64,000 bases of DNA, from the NCBI RefSeq assembly GCF_921294215.1, contig NZ_CAKLDM010000002.1, positions 1,302,001-1,366,000 on the forward strand. Direction: 5' to 3'. The notes under the pieces were generated by a model, which was given only the letters and a program-made list of their open reading frames with translations, did not search any database and was not told the DNA's origin. The position numbers were made by a program, and so were the translations under genes. This document shows, piece by piece, positions 17,870-29,652 of the stretch; within the stretch, counting starts at the first letter, position 1; every line of letters starts with the position of its first letter. This DNA comes from Vibrio marisflavi CECT 7928. Lineage in GTDB: Bacteria > Pseudomonadota > Gammaproteobacteria > Enterobacterales > Vibrionaceae.

Positions 17870-20800
17870 ATGAAGCAACCGACGAACTATTCGATTGACT
17901 CAAAAAGAATTCTGTCTGGCTTTGTTATAACTGCAATATTGTTAGTTATTGTCGGAACCATTGCTTGGAATAGCTTGAGCCAAAGATTTGAAACAGTCGA
18001 TCAATATGCTCACAACGCACAGATTTTATCCTCTATCAGCAAAATTAAACTGCTTGAGCAAAGCTACATTGACCAACCGAACTCAGACACGACAGACACA
18101 CTACTAAATGAGATTTCCAAAGCTAAAAGTCTCGCTGAATTAACACCGACAATAGAAAGGGATGAAGTTGAGAAACTTTTGGATCAATACGCAAGTAAAT
18201 ACAAAGAGTTTGTTGCAACAGATATGCTTGCCACTTCAATACGAACTCAAATGTTCCAAACTTCGGTACGAACCTCAGATGCGATTCACTCTTTACAAGA
18301 TCAACACACAAAACTCGTTGAAGATGGGATTGCAGAAGTAAACTTCAGCCGAGCACTCCTTGATTCAATAACTAAAGACACGATTGAGTCGCAAAAAATC
18401 GTCGAGCATATATACAACGCAACGCAGTATTTGAAATCTTACATGAGTAATGGGCAACTCAAGCTGTTTTCTCAATACCAAATCGAATTGTCCTATATCA
18501 ACAACATCCTTGGTCAGCTGCTAAGCCGGACTGACGAGGCTGATGCAAAGAGCAAGATATTGCTAGTTAGGAATGCTTTAAAAAGGTACTTAACAACTAG
18601 TGTTCAGCTAAAACATCAAGCAAAATATTCTGGCTCTCATAAAACCCATGTCATTAAAATCGTTGAAAGTGCTGGAAATGAACTTACCCGCTCCACGCTC
18701 AGTTTGAAAGACTTTTACCAACAAAAGATTAGAGATTTACAGTCCAAACTTACTAGGCAACAACAAAGCGTGAGTAATAGGCTCACATTTGGAACGACGT
18801 TATTGAAGCTACATAGTTTTATCAGTTCCGCTCAACAAGTGGATCGGGATTACTTCATATCAACTTCCGCCGAAAAACAGAAATATCTAGCCGAAGAAGT
18901 GTTAGCCATTTTGTCTGAAGCACTGAATACCATTCGGGTGTTAGAGCAGCATACAAGTGATGATCAGCGCCCTCTTGCAGAGATTGCGTCCAACACTGAC
19001 CAGTATCTTTCGCTATTTGGAGAGCTAGTCCACAAGAAGACAACCCTTAACTCGCAACGTATATTGTTGAACAGCTCATATCAGGCAATGGTTACATACA
19101 TAAAACCAACATATGATAGGCAGCTTAATATCGTCGAGCACTCTGATGGGTTCGTTAAACACCTCGCTATTGGTGGCGCTATATTTATCGTCACTTTGAT
19201 GCTACTTGGTATATTAGCCAACAAGTCCCACAGCGCACTTCAACGGTTTGCGAAACAACTCGCTAACGCACGTGATGAGGCAAATTCAGCCAACCAAGCT
19301 AAATCTGATTTCCTCGCTAACATGAGCCATGAAATTCGAACCCCAATGAATGCCATCATCGGAATGAGCTACCTAGCGTTGAAAACTGACCTTTCTAAAG
19401 TACAGCGAAACTATATCAACAAAGTAAAACTATCTGCTGACAGTCTACTAGGTTTAATTAATGACATATTGGATTTCTCCAAAATCGAAGCAGGTAAGTT
19501 AGATATCGAAAATGTCGACTTCTTGCTTGAAAACGTATTGAATAACGTCTCCAACTTGGTTGGGCTCCGAGCATCAGAGAGAAGCCTAGAACTTCTAATT
19601 CACGTCGAAAACAATGTACCTAAAGCTTTGGTGGGCGATCCTTTACGGCTGGGGCAAATACTGATAAACCTGGCAAACAACGCGGTGAAATTTACCGAAA
19701 AAGGTGAAGTCAAAATCCATATCGCGGTTCAAGCGCAATCTAGTGAACACGTAACGCTCAAATACAGTGTTTCGGATAGTGGTATTGGTATGTCTCCAGA
19801 GCAATGTGCAAAGCTGTTCAATAAATTTACCCAAGCTGATACATCAACAACCCGCAAGTATGGTGGAACAGGACTAGGCTTGGCGATCAGCAAGGAGCTC
19901 AGTCAATTGATGGGGGGAGATATATCCGTACAAAGCCAGCTTGGCGTGGGCTCAACTTTTACATTCACAACAAAAATGAAAATTAGCCAAGCGCTAAGTA
20001 AATCCAATTCGACGTCCCCTAAAGCCTTAAGTAAACTTAACGTCTTAGTAGTTGATGACAATGCTAGTGCGCGATTAATTGTCTCCGACATACTTGATTC
20101 ATGCAATGTCAAAAACGAATGCTCTGACAGCGTTGAAGACGCATTAACAAGATTCGAAAATCGACTAAGTAATACACCCCCCTACGACCTTCTAATTGTT
20201 GACTGGAAAATGCCAAACAAAGGTGGTGTCGATTTAATTGAGCATTTACACGAGAGGTATAGGCTCTCTGGATATGGTAAAGTCATTATGATGACCGCTC
20301 ACGGACGTGAAGAACTATCTAATGCATTCCAAAGCCGAAACTTGCCTGTTCCGTATATTGTTGACAAGCCCATTATTCATTCCAGCTTATATACCGCAAT
20401 AGCTAATCTTTTTGATATAGATAGCGCCCAGTTAACTTCTAACGAAAAAGAAGAGCAGGATTTACAGGAGAACACGAGTACGTTAGCTGGCGCAAAACTG
20501 CTGCTTGTAGAAGACAATGAAATTAACCAAGAGCTCGCGGTTGAACTTCTCAAAAGCCAACAAATAAATGTCAAAGTGGCAGAAAACGGCCAAGTTGCGA
20601 TTGATATGCTTAGAGAGGAAACATTTGATGGAATCCTCATGGATTGCCAAATGCCCATCATGGATGGGTATGAAGCCACCGAATATATTCGGACTGAGTT
20701 GTCAGACAATCAAATCCCCATCATCGCCATGACAGCCAACGTTATGGAAAAGGATATCGAGAAAATCATGCAAGTCGGAATGAATGATATGGTTGCCAAA

Positions 20801-21460
20801 CCGATCGATGTGGCCGACATGTTCAGGACATTGGCTAACTGGATCTCGCCCCAAAACAGATTAGAACCAGATGAAAGGAAATCCACCACCGTTGACCAGC
20901 TTGCCATTGAAATAGAAGGAATTGACACTCAGCAGGGTTTAACAAGAACCAATGGCAATGTCGACTTATATATAAAGTTGGTGAAACGTTTCTTAGCTAG
21001 CTATAACGACCTTGAAACAGTTAGAGAACAAATCAACAATACCAATCTAGAAACTCGGAAAATCTATATTCACACTCTAAAAGGTGTTGCTGGCAACCTT
21101 GGGGCAATTGAACTACATAAAGCTAGTCAAGATTTAGAGTCAAACCTTAGCGATGAAACATTGAAATCAGAGCTACTTCATGTACTGAATCAAGTCATTA
21201 ATAACATAAGCTCCCACCCTCAAATCAATGCTAGAGAAGACAAAACGACAACCACAAAGAATAGTGATGAGCTATACGACCAACATGCTTATACCACATT
21301 AATCGATTTGTTAAATCAAAGTGATACTAGCGCTGTCAGCTATATTGAGAATATTGAATCTGCTTCGGTGCTTGGTATCAGTGACTCTAAATTCCGTCAA
21401 TTAACCAGTGCACTAGAAGAGTTCGACTTCGACCTAGCTCTTGAAATACTCAGTCAATAA
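17870..21460 (+). CDS. Hybrid sensor kinase (HisKA-HATPase-REC-REC-HPt)
   Basis: 1196 aa. Helix ~16-38, long helical periplasmic sensor ~39-425, helix ~426-450, HisKA with His 487 ([15 protein letters not shown]), HATPase (~585-705; [12 protein letters not shown]), first receiver (~725-845; phospho-Asp in [12 protein letters not shown]), second receiver (~880-1000; [16 protein letters not shown]) and a C-terminal HPt domain with [16 protein letters not shown] complete phosphorelay in one chain. The gene 16 bp upstream encodes an HD-GYP receiver protein, so a relay controlling c-di-GMP breakdown is the simplest model (inference). It is not simply BarA, since the sensor is much longer. Confidence 0.92.
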   Translation: MKQPTNYSIDSKRILSGFVITAILLVIVGTIAWNSLSQRFETVDQYAHNAQILSSISKIKLLEQSYIDQPNSDTTDTLLNEISKAKSLAELTPTIERDEVEKLLDQYASKYKEFVATDMLATSIRTQMFQTSVRTSDAIHSLQDQHTKLVEDGIAEVNFSRALLDSITKDTIESQKIVEHIYNATQYLKSYMSNGQLKLFSQYQIELSYINNILGQLLSRTDEADAKSKILLVRNALKRYLTTSVQLKHQAKYSGSHKTHVIKIVESAGNELTRSTLSLKDFYQQKIRDLQSKLTRQQQSVSNRLTFGTTLLKLHSFISSAQQVDRDYFISTSAEKQKYLAEEVLAILSEALNTIRVLEQHTSDDQRPLAEIASNTDQYLSLFGELVHKKTTLNSQRILLNSSYQAMVTYIKPTYDRQLNIVEHSDGFVKHLAIGGAIFIVTLMLLGILANKSHSALQRFAKQLANARDEANSANQAKSDFLANMSHEIRTPMNAIIGMSYLALKTDLSKVQRNYINKVKLSADSLLGLINDILDFSKIEAGKLDIENVDFLLENVLNNVSNLVGLRASERSLELLIHVENNVPKALVGDPLRLGQILINLANNAVKFTEKGEVKIHIAVQAQSSEHVTLKYSVSDSGIGMSPEQCAKLFNKFTQADTSTTRKYGGTGLGLAISKELSQLMGGDISVQSQLGVGSTFTFTTKMKISQALSKSNSTSPKALSKLNVLVVDDNASARLIVSDILDSCNVKNECSDSVEDALTRFENRLSNTPPYDLLIVDWKMPNKGGVDLIEHLHERYRLSGYGKVIMMTAHGREELSNAFQSRNLPVPYIVDKPIIHSSLYTAIANLFDIDSAQLTSNEKEEQDLQENTSTLAGAKLLLVEDNEINQELAVELLKSQQINVKVAENGQVAIDMLREETFDGILMDCQMPIMDGYEATEYIRTELSDNQIPIIAMTANVMEKDIEKIMQVGMNDMVAKPIDVADMFRTLANWISPQNRLEPDERKSTTVDQLAIEIEGIDTQQGLTRTNGNVDLYIKLVKRFLASYNDLETVREQINNTNLETRKIYIHTLKGVAGNLGAIELHKASQDLESNLSDETLKSELLHVLNQVINNISSHPQINAREDKTTTTKNSDELYDQHAYTTLIDLLNQSDTSAVSYIENIESASVLGISDSKFRQLTSALEEFDFDLALEILSQ

Positions 21461-21540
21461 CTTGGGTTGTAAACATCACACTTACCTTGCTGTAACATTT
21501 CAAGAAATAAACGCTACGTGGCGTAGAAAATTCAATTGAA

Positions 21541-21570
21541 GACAAAAAAGCAAACGTTTGCTTTTTTGTC
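21541..21570. promoter_or_regulatory. 30-bp perfect palindrome with PurR-box core, upstream of purT
   Basis: The centre is AAGCAAACGTTTGCTT, a close match to the PurR operator consensus ACGCAAACGTTTGCGT, and the symmetry extends through flanking A6/T6 tracts to 30 bp. It lies 58 bp upstream of purT, a PurR-regulated gene in enterobacteria. The same sequence could also fold into a T-tailed hairpin ending the hybrid kinase transcript, so both uses are possible. Confidence 0.75.
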
Positions 21571-21627
21571 TTGTTCAAGTATTATTTGGCCACTAACGAC
21601 TTATCCATATTTATTACAAGGTTTTTT

Positions 21628-22803
21628 ATGTTTGGTTCAGCTACGACTTCAAACGCTACTCGTGTTTTATTATTAGGCTCAGGAGAGCTAGGCAAAGAAG
21701 TCGCCATCGAGTGTCAAAGACTTGGGCTTGAAGTGATCGCATGTGATAGATATCCCAACGCGCCCGCAATGCAAGTCGCTCACCGTTCTCATGTATTAAA
21801 CATGTTAGACGAAATGCAGCTGCGTAAAGTTGTTGAACTTGAAAACCCGCACTATATCGTTCCTGAAATTGAGGCTATCGCTACTGATGTGCTAGTTGAA
21901 CTAGAACAACAGGGTTTAAATGTCGTACCTTCAGCAAAAGCGGTCAAACTTACCATGGATCGAGAAGGTATTCGAAAACTTGCGGCGGAACAGCTTGGCC
22001 TTCAAACTTCGCCATATCAATTTGCTGACAATTATCAAGACTTTCTGTTAGCGATTGAGCACGTTGGTCTACCTTGCGTTTGTAAACCAGTCATGAGTTC
22101 ATCTGGCAAAGGACAAAGCGTGATTCGCAAAGCCGAGCAAGTCAAAAGAGCTTGGGACTACTCACAACAAGGTGGTCGTGGTGAAGCTGGGAGAGTAATT
22201 GTCGAAGGGTTCATTGATTTTGATTACGAAATCACTTTACTCACCGCTCGTTCAATAAATGGTGTTCATTTCTGCGACCCAATTGGCCACAGGCAAGAAG
22301 ACGGTGACTATCGCGAATCTTGGCAACCACAGAGTATGTCACAGACCGCTCTAATTAAAGCACAGCACGCTGCTAAAGAAGTCGTCAATGCGTTAGGAGG
22401 ATATGGAATATTTGGCGTCGAACTGTTTATCAAAGGTGATGAGGTTATTTTTAACGAAGTGTCGCCTCGTCCACATGATACTGGCTTAGTCACTCTGATT
22501 TCACAAGACATGTCAGAATTTGCCCTTCATGTCCGAGCTTTCACAGGCTTACCAGTTGGTACAATCAACCAACTAGGCAATTCTGCTTCAGCGGTAATAT
22601 TGGGCCAAGGGAAATCTAACAACATTCGATATCATGCACTAGACAAAGTGCTAGAAAACCCAACCTGCCAGCTTCGTCTGTTCGGTAAGCCCGATATCGA
22701 TGGACAGCGCAGGCTTGGCGTTGTACTGGCGAAAGAAAGCTCTATTGAGCTAGCCATTGAATCGGCAGTTAAAGCTGCGAGCCACATTGAAATAGAGTAT
22801 TAA
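21628..22803 (+). CDS. purT: Formate-dependent GAR transformylase PurT
   Basis: 391 aa from the ATG at 21628, matching the family length; upstream in-frame codons do not look like PurT. The enzyme uses formate and ATP to formylate glycinamide ribonucleotide in purine synthesis, folate-independently. The N-terminus ([20 protein letters not shown]) and ATP-grasp regions ([48 protein letters not shown]) are clear. An ACAAGG ribosome site precedes it and a PurR-like palindrome lies 58 bp upstream. Confidence 0.97.
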   Translation: MFGSATTSNATRVLLLGSGELGKEVAIECQRLGLEVIACDRYPNAPAMQVAHRSHVLNMLDEMQLRKVVELENPHYIVPEIEAIATDVLVELEQQGLNVVPSAKAVKLTMDREGIRKLAAEQLGLQTSPYQFADNYQDFLLAIEHVGLPCVCKPVMSSSGKGQSVIRKAEQVKRAWDYSQQGGRGEAGRVIVEGFIDFDYEITLLTARSINGVHFCDPIGHRQEDGDYRESWQPQSMSQTALIKAQHAAKEVVNALGGYGIFGVELFIKGDEVIFNEVSPRPHDTGLVTLISQDMSEFALHVRAFTGLPVGTINQLGNSASAVILGQGKSNNIRYHALDKVLENPTCQLRLFGKPDIDGQRRLGVVLAKESSIELAIESAVKAASHIEIEY

Positions 22804-22810
22804 ATTGCTT

Positions 22811-22838
22811 TACCCAAGTGCCCACAAGCACTTGGGTA
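22811..22838. terminator. Hairpin between convergent purT and tpm
   Basis: A perfect 11-bp stem, TACCCAAGTGC (22811-22821) with GCACTTGGGTA (22828-22838). There is no strong T-run on either side, but the position between convergent genes fits a shared terminator. Confidence 0.55.
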
Positions 22839-22846
22839 CCTACCTT

Positions 22847-23494
22847 CTAGGTTTCAATTAACCAAGCTTCTTCAGCAAATCGGCTCAACCCTTTTTGTTG
22901 TACCTTTGGATGATTTTCATCGGCATCGTCACGGTATAAATGCGTCACCTTACAGCCTTTAAACAGCTGCTCTACTTCGTATTCAGGCACGCTAAATGGA
23001 GGGCCCGACATCTCTGACTGTTGGTAGTCCAAGGTCACTAACAAGATTCGCCCACCCGGTTTTAGAAGTGACAGTAGCCTCTCGACGTAACTTTCACGCA
23101 TGTCCTCAGGCAATGCGATCAAAGCAGCTCTATCGTAAATAATATCTACGGGCTCTACCGGAGCAGTAAAGTAATCCCCTGTATAGATAGAAAGTTCATC
23201 AAATTGGTAAAGTTCATGCTGGCCATTTACTGGTATCACTGTTGGCGTGTAGAAATGTTCAGAAAAGAAAGAGCGAACCGCGATTTTACTGAGCTCAACA
23301 CCTTGCACGCTATCATGCTTAGAGGCTAACCAAATTAAATCTTCACTTTTTCCACACAGTGGAACGAACACTTTGTCATCTCGATTCGGGGACGTTCTCT
23401 CCCAAAAATTAACTAAAATAGGGTTCACTTCACTTAGGTGAAAACCAATCTGGTTCGACGCCCACTTATTGTGCCAAAACTCTGGATCTTTCAT
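22847..23494 (-). CDS. tpm: Thiopurine S-methyltransferase family protein
   Basis: 215 aa. It matches bacterial thiopurine methyltransferase: N-terminal [17 protein letters not shown], the SAM-binding glycine/acidic motif region [16 protein letters not shown] (about residues 43-58), [14 protein letters not shown] and [11 protein letters not shown]. In bacteria these SAM-dependent enzymes methylate selenium and tellurium compounds as well as thiopurines. ATG start at 23494. It is divergent from relV and convergent with purT. Confidence 0.93.
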   Translation of the reverse strand: MKDPEFWHNKWASNQIGFHLSEVNPILVNFWERTSPNRDDKVFVPLCGKSEDLIWLASKHDSVQGVELSKIAVRSFFSEHFYTPTVIPVNGQHELYQFDELSIYTGDYFTAPVEPVDIIYDRAALIALPEDMRESYVERLLSLLKPGGRILLVTLDYQQSEMSGPPFSVPEYEVEQLFKGCKVTHLYRDDADENHPKVQQKGLSRFAEEAWLIET

Positions 23495-23844
23495 TACTCT
23501 AGGCCTTCTACACTTCTAGATACTAATTGTTATTTATCATGCATAGATTACACGAACTCACCTCTGGGTAACAGATTGTTACATACCTTTTAAATGCCAA
23601 CAGTCTTCCGTTCATTTTCCATTAATCTCGCTCGAATATACTTTCATTCGTGGGTGAGAAAGCCAAGTAAGCAAGCATGTAAACTGTGACAGTTTTCAAG
23701 GTCTGTAATTACTTGCATCATGAGAGGTTGAAACCCTCATATTCTCACCCAATTACATAGTTGTTAACTCTTTATCTGTTCGTGCTGAAAACTTATACCT
23801 TTTGTTGTCACATTTTATTCAACACGACGAATTAGGGAGAGTGA
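23495..23844. other. tpm-relV intergenic region
   Basis: 350 bp between divergent tpm and relV. The relV-proximal half holds the putative promoter and structured leader listed separately. The tpm-proximal ~100 bp show no clear motif. Confidence 0.5.
23637..23751 (+). promoter_or_regulatory. Putative structured leader RNA of relV with its -10 box
   Basis: A -10 TATACT (23637-23642) predicts transcription from about 23649-23651; the -35 region is weak. Exactly there begins a fold of about 101 nt. P1 is TGGGTGAGAA (23651-23660) with TTCTCACCCA (23742-23751), P2 is CAAGTAA (23664-23670) with TTACTTG (23709-23715), an inner hairpin is AAACTG/CAGTTT (23681-23695), and P3 is ATGAG-A-GGT-TGAA-ACC-CTCAT (23720-23740). 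Together they form a three-way junction. No terminator T-run follows, so it is more likely a 5' leader of relV (start 94 nt further on) than a free small RNA. It does not match any riboswitch consensus I know. Confidence 0.5.
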
Positions 23845-24627
23845 ATGAATTTTATTTTCCGTACCACAGCAATTATGCTGTTGTTGCTAAGTCGCACATC
23901 TGCATTCGCGGCAACTCCTACTGCATCAAATGGCGATCAAACTCGCCTACTTGCGCAACAACAGAACGCTGTCTGCTCTGAAAGATTTAAGCATTGTTTA
24001 AGTGGCCTATACGGCATCCCAAATACTGAAGATGTTTCAGTATTTCAACCTTATAGCGATTTTGATACGTTGTACGACCATGCTTTCGGAGCCCAAAAAG
24101 AACTAGAAATTATTTGTGCAAGTGCTGCCCTACTCACTGGTACTGACACGGTTTTTTCCGGAACCAAATCTAAACAACGTGCATTGCACAAAGTAAATTA
24201 TGAGCTTGGAGGCAAAGCAGAAAATATTACTGATCTAGCAAGAGCCACAATTGTAGCCAATGATGTATCAAGCTTAATGGAAGTTTATGAAGTACTGAAT
24301 AGAGAGACGAATGTTGTAAAAGTGAAGAACCGTTTTAAGAACCCGCAGGCGTCGGGCTACCGAGACTTAAACTTGCTTGTTCAACTCCCGCAATCTGGCT
24401 TAATTGCCGAGGTTCAGCTTCACCTTCAGGCTATTGCTGATGTAAAAAGTGGCCCAGAGCACGATTTGTACGAAGAAATACAGCTCATCGAGCGTAAAGC
24501 TTCTGAACAAAACAGACAACTTAGTGAATTAGAAGTAACAAAGATCGCTAATATTAGACAGATCTCGAAAGAGCTTTATCAAAAGGCTTGGCAGCCGTAT
24601 ATCACAACACACATTCAAGCGGCATAG
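23845..24627 (+). CDS. relV: Small alarmone synthetase RelV
   Basis: 260 aa RelA/SpoT synthetase domain without hydrolase or regulatory domains. Vibrio RelV makes (p)ppGpp independently of RelA and SpoT. The motifs TDLARATIVANDV (~129-141) and FKNPQASGYRDLNLLVQLP (~164-182) are characteristic. Lys 108 (SGTKSKQRA) and Glu 189 (AEVQLHLQ) correspond, with a one-residue offset, to Lys 107 and Glu 188 reported as essential in V. cholerae RelV. The protein starts with a signal-peptide-like segment (MLLLLSRTSAFAA at ~11-23), odd for a GTP-dependent enzyme. RBS AGGGAGA. The location near ihfA and pheST fits V. cholerae as I recall it. Confidence 0.88.
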   Translation: MNFIFRTTAIMLLLLSRTSAFAATPTASNGDQTRLLAQQQNAVCSERFKHCLSGLYGIPNTEDVSVFQPYSDFDTLYDHAFGAQKELEIICASAALLTGTDTVFSGTKSKQRALHKVNYELGGKAENITDLARATIVANDVSSLMEVYEVLNRETNVVKVKNRFKNPQASGYRDLNLLVQLPQSGLIAEVQLHLQAIADVKSGPEHDLYEEIQLIERKASEQNRQLSELEVTKIANIRQISKELYQKAWQPYITTHIQAA

Positions 24628-24667
24628 CGTATAACGCTACCGTTATAGGTAGCGCACACATAAAATA

Positions 24668-24691
24668 CGGTGGTGATTGGTATCACCGCCG
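24668..24691 (-). terminator. Terminator of ihfA
   Basis: On the minus strand CGGCGGTGAT-ACCA-ATCACCACCG forms a 10-bp stem with one G-T pair, followed by TATTTTATG. It lies 20 bp past the ihfA stop. A second small stem (GCTACC/GGTAGC, about 24637) follows relV. Confidence 0.6.
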
Positions 24692-24711
24692 AATCTTATC
24701 CTTACAGAGCT

Positions 24712-25005
24712 CTAACTTGCTTTAATATTTTCAACTCGAGCTTTTAACTTCTGCCCCGGACGGAACGTCACCACCCGACGAGCGGTAATTGGAATGTCTT
24801 CACCGGTTTTCGGGTTTCGACCAGGTCGTTCATTTTTGTCGCGAAGATCAAAGTTGCCAAAACCTGACAGTTTTACCTGTTCGCCACTTTCGAGTGCTTT
24901 GCGAATTTCTTCAAAGAACACTTCAACCGTTTCCTTGGCATCCCGTTTACTGTAACCAAGCTTTTCAAACAGGTTCTCAGCCAAATCGGCCTTTGTGAGC
25001 GCCAT
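24712..25005 (-). CDS. ihfA: Integration host factor alpha subunit
   Basis: 97 aa, the normal IHF-alpha length. It bends DNA at specific sites as a heterodimer with IHF-beta. The DNA-binding arm [20 protein letters not shown] (~62-81) with the intercalating Pro is intact, and the start [13 protein letters not shown] is typical. As in many gammaproteobacteria it follows pheT, but here a 472-bp gap with a pheT terminator separates them, so it must have its own promoter. Confidence 0.98.
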   Translation of the reverse strand: MALTKADLAENLFEKLGYSKRDAKETVEVFFEEIRKALESGEQVKLSGFGNFDLRDKNERPGRNPKTGEDIPITARRVVTFRPGQKLKARVENIKAS

Positions 25006-25477
25006 AAAACTTTCCTCAAAACTGTGTTAAACATTGCTGCCTAAAAGGCTGCGCCTTAGCATTTCGCCTAGCCAATCAACAACATATAGGCTTTACCTTG
25101 AAAAGTGTAAGTCAAGCTTATGATTTTCGCCAACTTTTTTCTTTATCAATTACAGATTTGCACGATAAATCAATTAGATAGAATTTAATCAAAAATAGAT
25201 ATTATTCTGATAATCCACTAGACCACTAAATGTTTGCAGTATATTGAACTATTAACAAAATAAACAATAGAATGATAAACTGCGATTACTTGTTTGATAA
25301 GATTTTGTCAATTTTTATACTCATAAAAATCATACACTTAAATTAAACAATTAATTCACATATTTTATATGCAAACTTTAGCATTACACACTACACTTCT
25401 CGATTTGTGCAAATAAGAAATTTAACACAAAAAAAAGCCCCACCACTTTCATGGTAGAGCTTTAATAGTAAAATCAA
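25006..25477. other. ihfA upstream region
   Basis: 472 bp, very AT-rich, between pheT and ihfA on the minus strand. It holds the pheT terminator (25428-25463) and must hold the ihfA promoter. I looked for IHF sites (WATCAANNNNTTR) for autoregulation and found only partial matches, and I see no RNA gene. Confidence 0.45.
25428..25463 (-). terminator. Terminator of pheST
   Basis: On the minus strand a 12-bp stem, AAAGCTCTACCA with TGGTGGGGCTTT (two G-T pairs, 6-nt loop), is followed by a run of T. It begins 15 bp past the pheT stop. A clear intrinsic terminator. Confidence 0.85.
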
Positions 25478-27880
25478 TTAGTCGCGAAGGGTTGCGCCGA
25501 ACTTGTCTGCGGCTGCAGCAACGATTGAATCAACTGAGCTGCTGATGTCGCTGTCTTCCAACGTGCGCTCAACAGATTGTAATGTCAAAGCGATAGCTAG
25601 GCTTTTCTTACCTTCCTCGACACCTTTGCCGACATAAACGTCGAACAATTTAGCGTCTACTAACAATTCACCACCACTTTCAAGGCACGCATCAACAATA
25701 TCCGCTGAGTTAACAACATCATCGACAACTAGTGCAATATCACGCCTATTCGCTGGGAACTTAGATACTTTCACTGCCTCTGGGATAACACGCGTATTAA
25801 TTGAGTTCCACTCGATCTCAAATACAATTGTACGTCCATTTAGACCAAGCTTGCGCTCTAGCTCTGGATGCACTGTACCGATGACACCAATATCTTTGCC
25901 ATCAGCTGTAATGATTGCCGATTGACCCGGGTGAAGAGCTGGATTTTTCACAGCTTGTTCACCTAATGGCTTAAAGCCAAATGCCAATGCGTTTGACGTG
26001 AGCTCAAGTGCCGCTTCTAAGTCACCTTTAAGGTCAAAGAAATCTACTGTGTTTGTCGCAATATCCCAATGCTCTTCGTTTCTAGCGCCAGCAATTACAC
26101 CAGCAAGCATTGGTTCTTGGCGCATGCCGTTTTCAGCAGACTCAGAAGGAATAAAACGAAGGCCAAACTCAAACAACCTAACTCGTGGCTGCTGACGCTT
26201 CTGGTTGTGGACAACAGTGTTCAATAGACCTTGAATCAAACCTAAACGCATTGCAGACATATCAGCTGAAATAGGGTTAGGTAGAATAAGTGGCTCAACA
26301 TCAGGAACAATCAGTTTTTGCTGCTCTGGTTCTACAAAGCTGTACGTAATCGCTTCATGATAACCACGATCAACGAATAGGTTACGCACACGTTTAAGTG
26401 GCAAATTCGCTTCTTTGTGGTCATTCATTTTAAGTGCAGCAAGTGGCGACTGATTTGGAATATTGTTGTAGCCATAAATACGGCCAACTTCTTCAATCAA
26501 ATCTTCTTCGATTGCAATATCGAAACGCCAAGTTGGAGCAACTGCATTCCAACCCGCTTCCGCTACTTCAACAGAAAGTCCTAGGCGCTCAAGAATTTCT
26601 ACAACGTCGCTATCAGCAATGTGATGGCCTAACAATTTATCTAGAGCTGAACGACGTAGCGAAACGCTGTTTGGCTTTGGCAGGTCAGCTTCAGACTCTG
26701 CAACAATAACTGGTGCAACTTCACCACCACAGATTTCAACTAGTAGCTGAGTCGCACGCTCCATTGCGCTAGTTTGCAACGAGTAGTCAACACCACGCTC
26801 AAAACGCATGGAAGACTCAGTGTGTAAACCGTAACTACGAGCTCTTCCACGGATATGATCAGGAGAGAAGAACGCACATTCTAGCAATACGTCTTTTGTT
26901 TCAGTGTTTACGCCAGAGCCTTCACCACCAAAGATTCCAGCAATAGCTAGCGCTTGGTTATGATCAGCAACTACTAAAGTGTCGCTGTTTAGCTCAGCTT
27001 CATTGCCGTCAAGAAGAGTTAGCTTTTCGCCCTGCTCTGCCATACGTACAACAATACCACCTTCCACTTTGCTTAGGTCAAATGCATGCATTGGTTGACC
27101 TTGTTCTAGCAGAACATAGTTGGTGATATCAACAACAGGATCGATAGAACGAATACCACAGCGACGCAGTTTCTCTTGCATCCAAAGCGGTGTTTCAGCT
27201 TGGACATTTACGTTCTTAACAATACGGCCTAGATATCTTGGGCACGCATCAGTTGCTTTGATTTCTATTGAAACTGTATCGTCGATTGCAGGTGCAACAG
27301 GTGTTACCTCAGGCTCTGTAACGTCAGCACGGTTTAACACACCAACTTCTCTTGCTAAACCACGAATGCTAAAACAATCAGCACGGTTTGCTGTTAAGTC
27401 TACATCAACCGTTACATCATCAAGCTCAAGAAGTTTACGAAAATCTGTACCAACTACTGCATCAGCAGACAGTTCTAAAATACCATCAGACTCAACATCG
27501 ATACCTAGCTCTGTGAATGAGCAAAGCATGCCATGAGATGGCTGACCACGTAATTTGGCTTTCTTGATTTTGAAGTCGCCAGGAAGAACAGCACCAACAG
27601 TTGCAACCGCAACTTTTAGGCCTTGACGACAGTTTGGTGCGCCACAAACGATATCAAGAAGTTCGTCTTCGCCAACATCAACTTTAGTGACACGCAGTTT
27701 GTCTGCATCTGGGTGTTGAGCACACTCAACAACCTGGCCTACTTTAACGCCAGTAAAAGAGCCAGCAACAGGTAAAACATCATCTACCTCAAGGCCAGCC
27801 ATTGTAATTTGATGAGTAAGTTCGTCAGTTGTAACCGATGGGTTAACCCACTCACGAAGCCATGATTCGCTGAATTTCAT
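25478..27880 (-). CDS. pheT: Phenylalanyl-tRNA synthetase beta subunit
   Basis: 800 aa, normal length. It forms the alpha2-beta2 PheRS with PheS. In order: EMAP-like tRNA-binding domain (~39-150; [20 protein letters not shown]), B3/B4 editing domain (~210-385), B5 domain (~400-475), catalytic-like core, and C-terminal FDX-ACB anticodon-binding domain (~705-798; [19 protein letters not shown]). ATG at 27880, 18 bp after the pheS stop. Followed by a strong terminator. Confidence 0.98.
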   Translation of the reverse strand: MKFSESWLREWVNPSVTTDELTHQITMAGLEVDDVLPVAGSFTGVKVGQVVECAQHPDADKLRVTKVDVGEDELLDIVCGAPNCRQGLKVAVATVGAVLPGDFKIKKAKLRGQPSHGMLCSFTELGIDVESDGILELSADAVVGTDFRKLLELDDVTVDVDLTANRADCFSIRGLAREVGVLNRADVTEPEVTPVAPAIDDTVSIEIKATDACPRYLGRIVKNVNVQAETPLWMQEKLRRCGIRSIDPVVDITNYVLLEQGQPMHAFDLSKVEGGIVVRMAEQGEKLTLLDGNEAELNSDTLVVADHNQALAIAGIFGGEGSGVNTETKDVLLECAFFSPDHIRGRARSYGLHTESSMRFERGVDYSLQTSAMERATQLLVEICGGEVAPVIVAESEADLPKPNSVSLRRSALDKLLGHHIADSDVVEILERLGLSVEVAEAGWNAVAPTWRFDIAIEEDLIEEVGRIYGYNNIPNQSPLAALKMNDHKEANLPLKRVRNLFVDRGYHEAITYSFVEPEQQKLIVPDVEPLILPNPISADMSAMRLGLIQGLLNTVVHNQKRQQPRVRLFEFGLRFIPSESAENGMRQEPMLAGVIAGARNEEHWDIATNTVDFFDLKGDLEAALELTSNALAFGFKPLGEQAVKNPALHPGQSAIITADGKDIGVIGTVHPELERKLGLNGRTIVFEIEWNSINTRVIPEAVKVSKFPANRRDIALVVDDVVNSADIVDACLESGGELLVDAKLFDVYVGKGVEEGKKSLAIALTLQSVERTLEDSDISSSVDSIVAAAADKFGATLRD

Positions 27881-27898
27881 AGTGATTAAACCTCTGGA

Positions 27899-28999
<1,101 letters not shown>

Positions 29000-29119
29000 C
29001 TAACTCACGTTTCTATGCGACATTGCAACGCTGATAGCGCCGCTGTGATACAAGAACCTTCGCTAGCCAAGTAATTTTCCACAAAATATGTATTTTTTAC
29101 ACACACCAATAAGGCCCAC

Positions 29120-29602
29120 ATGACTGTTATATACCAAGAAATCACCCCAAAATATGACCAAGAGATCTGCAATATTATTCGAGAAGTCGGGAAAGAATTC
29201 GGAGCAGTCGGTGAAGGTTTTGGCCCCGGCGATGAAGAAGTTCTCAATATGAGCCACTACTATTGCGACGAGAAGATCAGCCTATATCTGATAGCTATCA
29301 ATAATGGAGAGGTTGTTGGTGGATGTGGAATCGCTCCATTTAACTCAGAGCAAATGGTGTGTGAGCTAAAAAAGCTTTTCATTTTACCGCAAGCACGTGG
29401 ACTGGGTATTGGGAAAGCACTCACGATCAAGTGCTTAGAATATGCAAAGTCTAAAGGATTCAAGAAGTGCTATCTAGATACTCTATCCAACATGCAAAGT
29501 GCTATTTCTCTGTACGAAAATTTGGGCTTTACACATTTAGCCCAACCCATTGATGGGACTATTCACAACAAGTGCGATGTTTGGATGTTAAAAGAGCTTT
29601 GA
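29120..29602 (+). CDS. GNAT-family N-acetyltransferase
   Basis: 160 aa. A single GNAT fold with the acetyl-CoA-binding motif A around residues 88-107 (LKKLFILPQARGLGIGKALT, containing the Q/RxxGxG/A type loop) and the later CYLDTLSNMQSAISLYENLG segment typical of motif B. Substrate unknown. It is divergent from pheST and convergent with the XRE regulator. Confidence 0.85.
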   Translation: MTVIYQEITPKYDQEICNIIREVGKEFGAVGEGFGPGDEEVLNMSHYYCDEKISLYLIAINNGEVVGGCGIAPFNSEQMVCELKKLFILPQARGLGIGKALTIKCLEYAKSKGFKKCYLDTLSNMQSAISLYENLGFTHLAQPIDGTIHNKCDVWMLKEL

Positions 29603-29652
29603 AAACCTATTGGGCCTCTAAACTGGGCCCATGAACATAGAACTCAATCTAT

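Noticed and set aside
23651..23751. Known riboswitch (c-di-GMP, glycine, TPP, guanidine/ppGpp class)
   Set aside because: Conserved core nucleotides of those classes are missing, although a three-way junction is present. Kept as an unassigned leader.
23651..23844. Free-standing small RNA between tpm and relV
   Set aside because: No intrinsic terminator before the relV start, so a 5' leader is simpler.
25006..25477. IHF autoregulatory sites before ihfA
   Set aside because: Only partial matches to WATCAANNNNTTR; the AT richness makes chance matches likely.
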